From Cladopsammia gracilis (Eukaryota > Cnidaria > Anthozoa > Scleractinia > Dendrophylliidae): a DNA stretch of 64,000 nt. Position 1 is the stretch's first letter, and each line of letters opens with the position of its first letter. Below, piece by piece: positions 63,181 to 64,000 of this stretch. The translations under genes were made by a program, and so were the position numbers. The notes below the pieces were generated by a model. The model saw nothing but the letters and a program-made list of their open reading frames with translations. It had not been told where the DNA came from and did not search any database. The stretch covers positions 1,202,501-1,266,500 of the forward strand of contig JAJGOT010000219.1 in the NCBI GenBank assembly GCA_022457155.1, written 5' to 3'.

Positions 63181-63614
63181 CATATTGCCTCACTTGTAGT
63201 TTGACACTTAAGCAGGAAAGGGTTAATTTGAAATTGAAAGCCACAAGTCGACCTGTAGATAAATCTTCAACTTTGTGATTGCATGAATTGATAATTGGTG
63301 TATTGTTATTAGCCAAGATTGAATCTGAGTGGACAATACACATCTGGTGACCTATTACTTATAGCTATGATAGCCTAACATATGAACAGTGTTTTATAAC
63401 AGCTTTGTTTTGGCAAACCTTTAGTGCACAAACAATAAACAGACTTGTGTACAGATGAAATGGTTGTGTAACAATGCAAACTTCTAGAAAACACTCTGAC
63501 CAAATTGCAACTTGCTGAGTAATGCATGTATTTATACTCCACTCTCATTGATGTCAAAAATCAATCCATATCGAAATGGGTCTAATTATCAAGTCTCTAA
63601 ATTCAATATCCTTA

Positions 63615-63890
63615 GCTGGTCTTAGCTATACCATTCAAATAAAAGCTGTTGAGCGGTTTACTGTTTTGCAGTGCATGTTATTATGCTATGCAAGGTGGTG
63701 CACTTTGAGTTGATCAAATTTCCAAGTATGACATTTGAAAAGAAAGCTGTTGAGCTGCACATTTCTATTCTACTGTTTATTATACTAAGCAATTGGGTCT
63801 GTGACCATTCAAATGAAATCTGTTAAGCAGTACTTTCCTGTGGTACTGTGTATTAAGTTGTACCAGGTCTAAATTTCGAGTCCAAAGATG
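63615..63890 (+). repeat. Further pieces of the gtgaccattcaaatgaaa family
   Basis: taccattcaaataaaagctg, tgaccattcaaatgaaatct and cagtactttcctgtggtact in direct orientation. Confidence 0.65.
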
Positions 63891-63893
63891 ACC

Positions 63894-64000
63894 AATAGAC
63901 AAATTCGGCTAATGCATTGTTGTACCCAATTCAAACCTTTTGGGAATAGAACTCTTTGTTCGTCATATTTCCATATCAATGAAGCATTGACATGGAAATT
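63894..64000. mobile_element. Foldback of the 14381-14570 family, cut by window end
   Basis: aatagacaaattcggctaat to atgaagcattgacatg matches the left arm of the earlier copy at nearly every base. Confidence 0.85.

Overview
The window is animal nuclear DNA, almost certainly from a cnidarian and probably an anthozoan such as a stony coral. The genes are split by many GT-AG introns, encode Patched proteins, and sit in a dense background of small inverted-repeat transposons, SINEs and LINE tails. The phylum is an inference from protein divergence and repeat style; it cannot be proved from this window alone.

The main content is two head-to-tail Patched genes on the minus strand. They are membrane receptors for Hedgehog with 12 membrane segments and an RND/sterol-sensing fold. 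Gene A (5847-36310) can be read completely: 25 coding exons, all splice phases consistent, 1220 residues. Gene B (41770 to beyond 64000) has 24 coding exons here, giving 1412 residues from coding exon 2 to the stop; its first exon lies to the right of the window. Both keep the GVDD motif in membrane segment 4 and the GVGVE motif in segment 10. They differ in three ways: gene B has a central cytoplasmic loop more than twice as long, gene B has a longer C-terminal tail with a vertebrate-like Thr/Val/Ala motif that gene A lacks, and each has one intron the other does not.

Layout: 1-5846 is downstream flank of gene A, with two blocks of a 45-bp minisatellite and several inverted-repeat elements. 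5847-36310 is gene A; its intron 2 holds a 5.07-kb L1/Tx1-type LINE (27005-32071) flanked by a 14-bp target-site duplication, with ORF2 broken by a frameshift and a stop. 36311-41769 is intergenic, with a hAT-like element (8-bp duplication), a perfect 38-bp palindrome and a nested MITE/foldback/SINE stack. 41770-59670 is gene B, and 59671-64000 is its intron 1.

No other protein-coding gene is supported. Most remaining DNA is made of recurring families: a MITE packed with CCAAT boxes (at least eight copies or pieces), a MITE with the core gtgaccattcaaatgaaa (about ten places), a foldback with a tRNA-like SINE core (two loci), a duplicated tRNA-Arg-like SINE, foldbacks with near-perfect arms, and long poly-C/poly-G runs. 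No CRISPR array, operon or prokaryotic feature is present.
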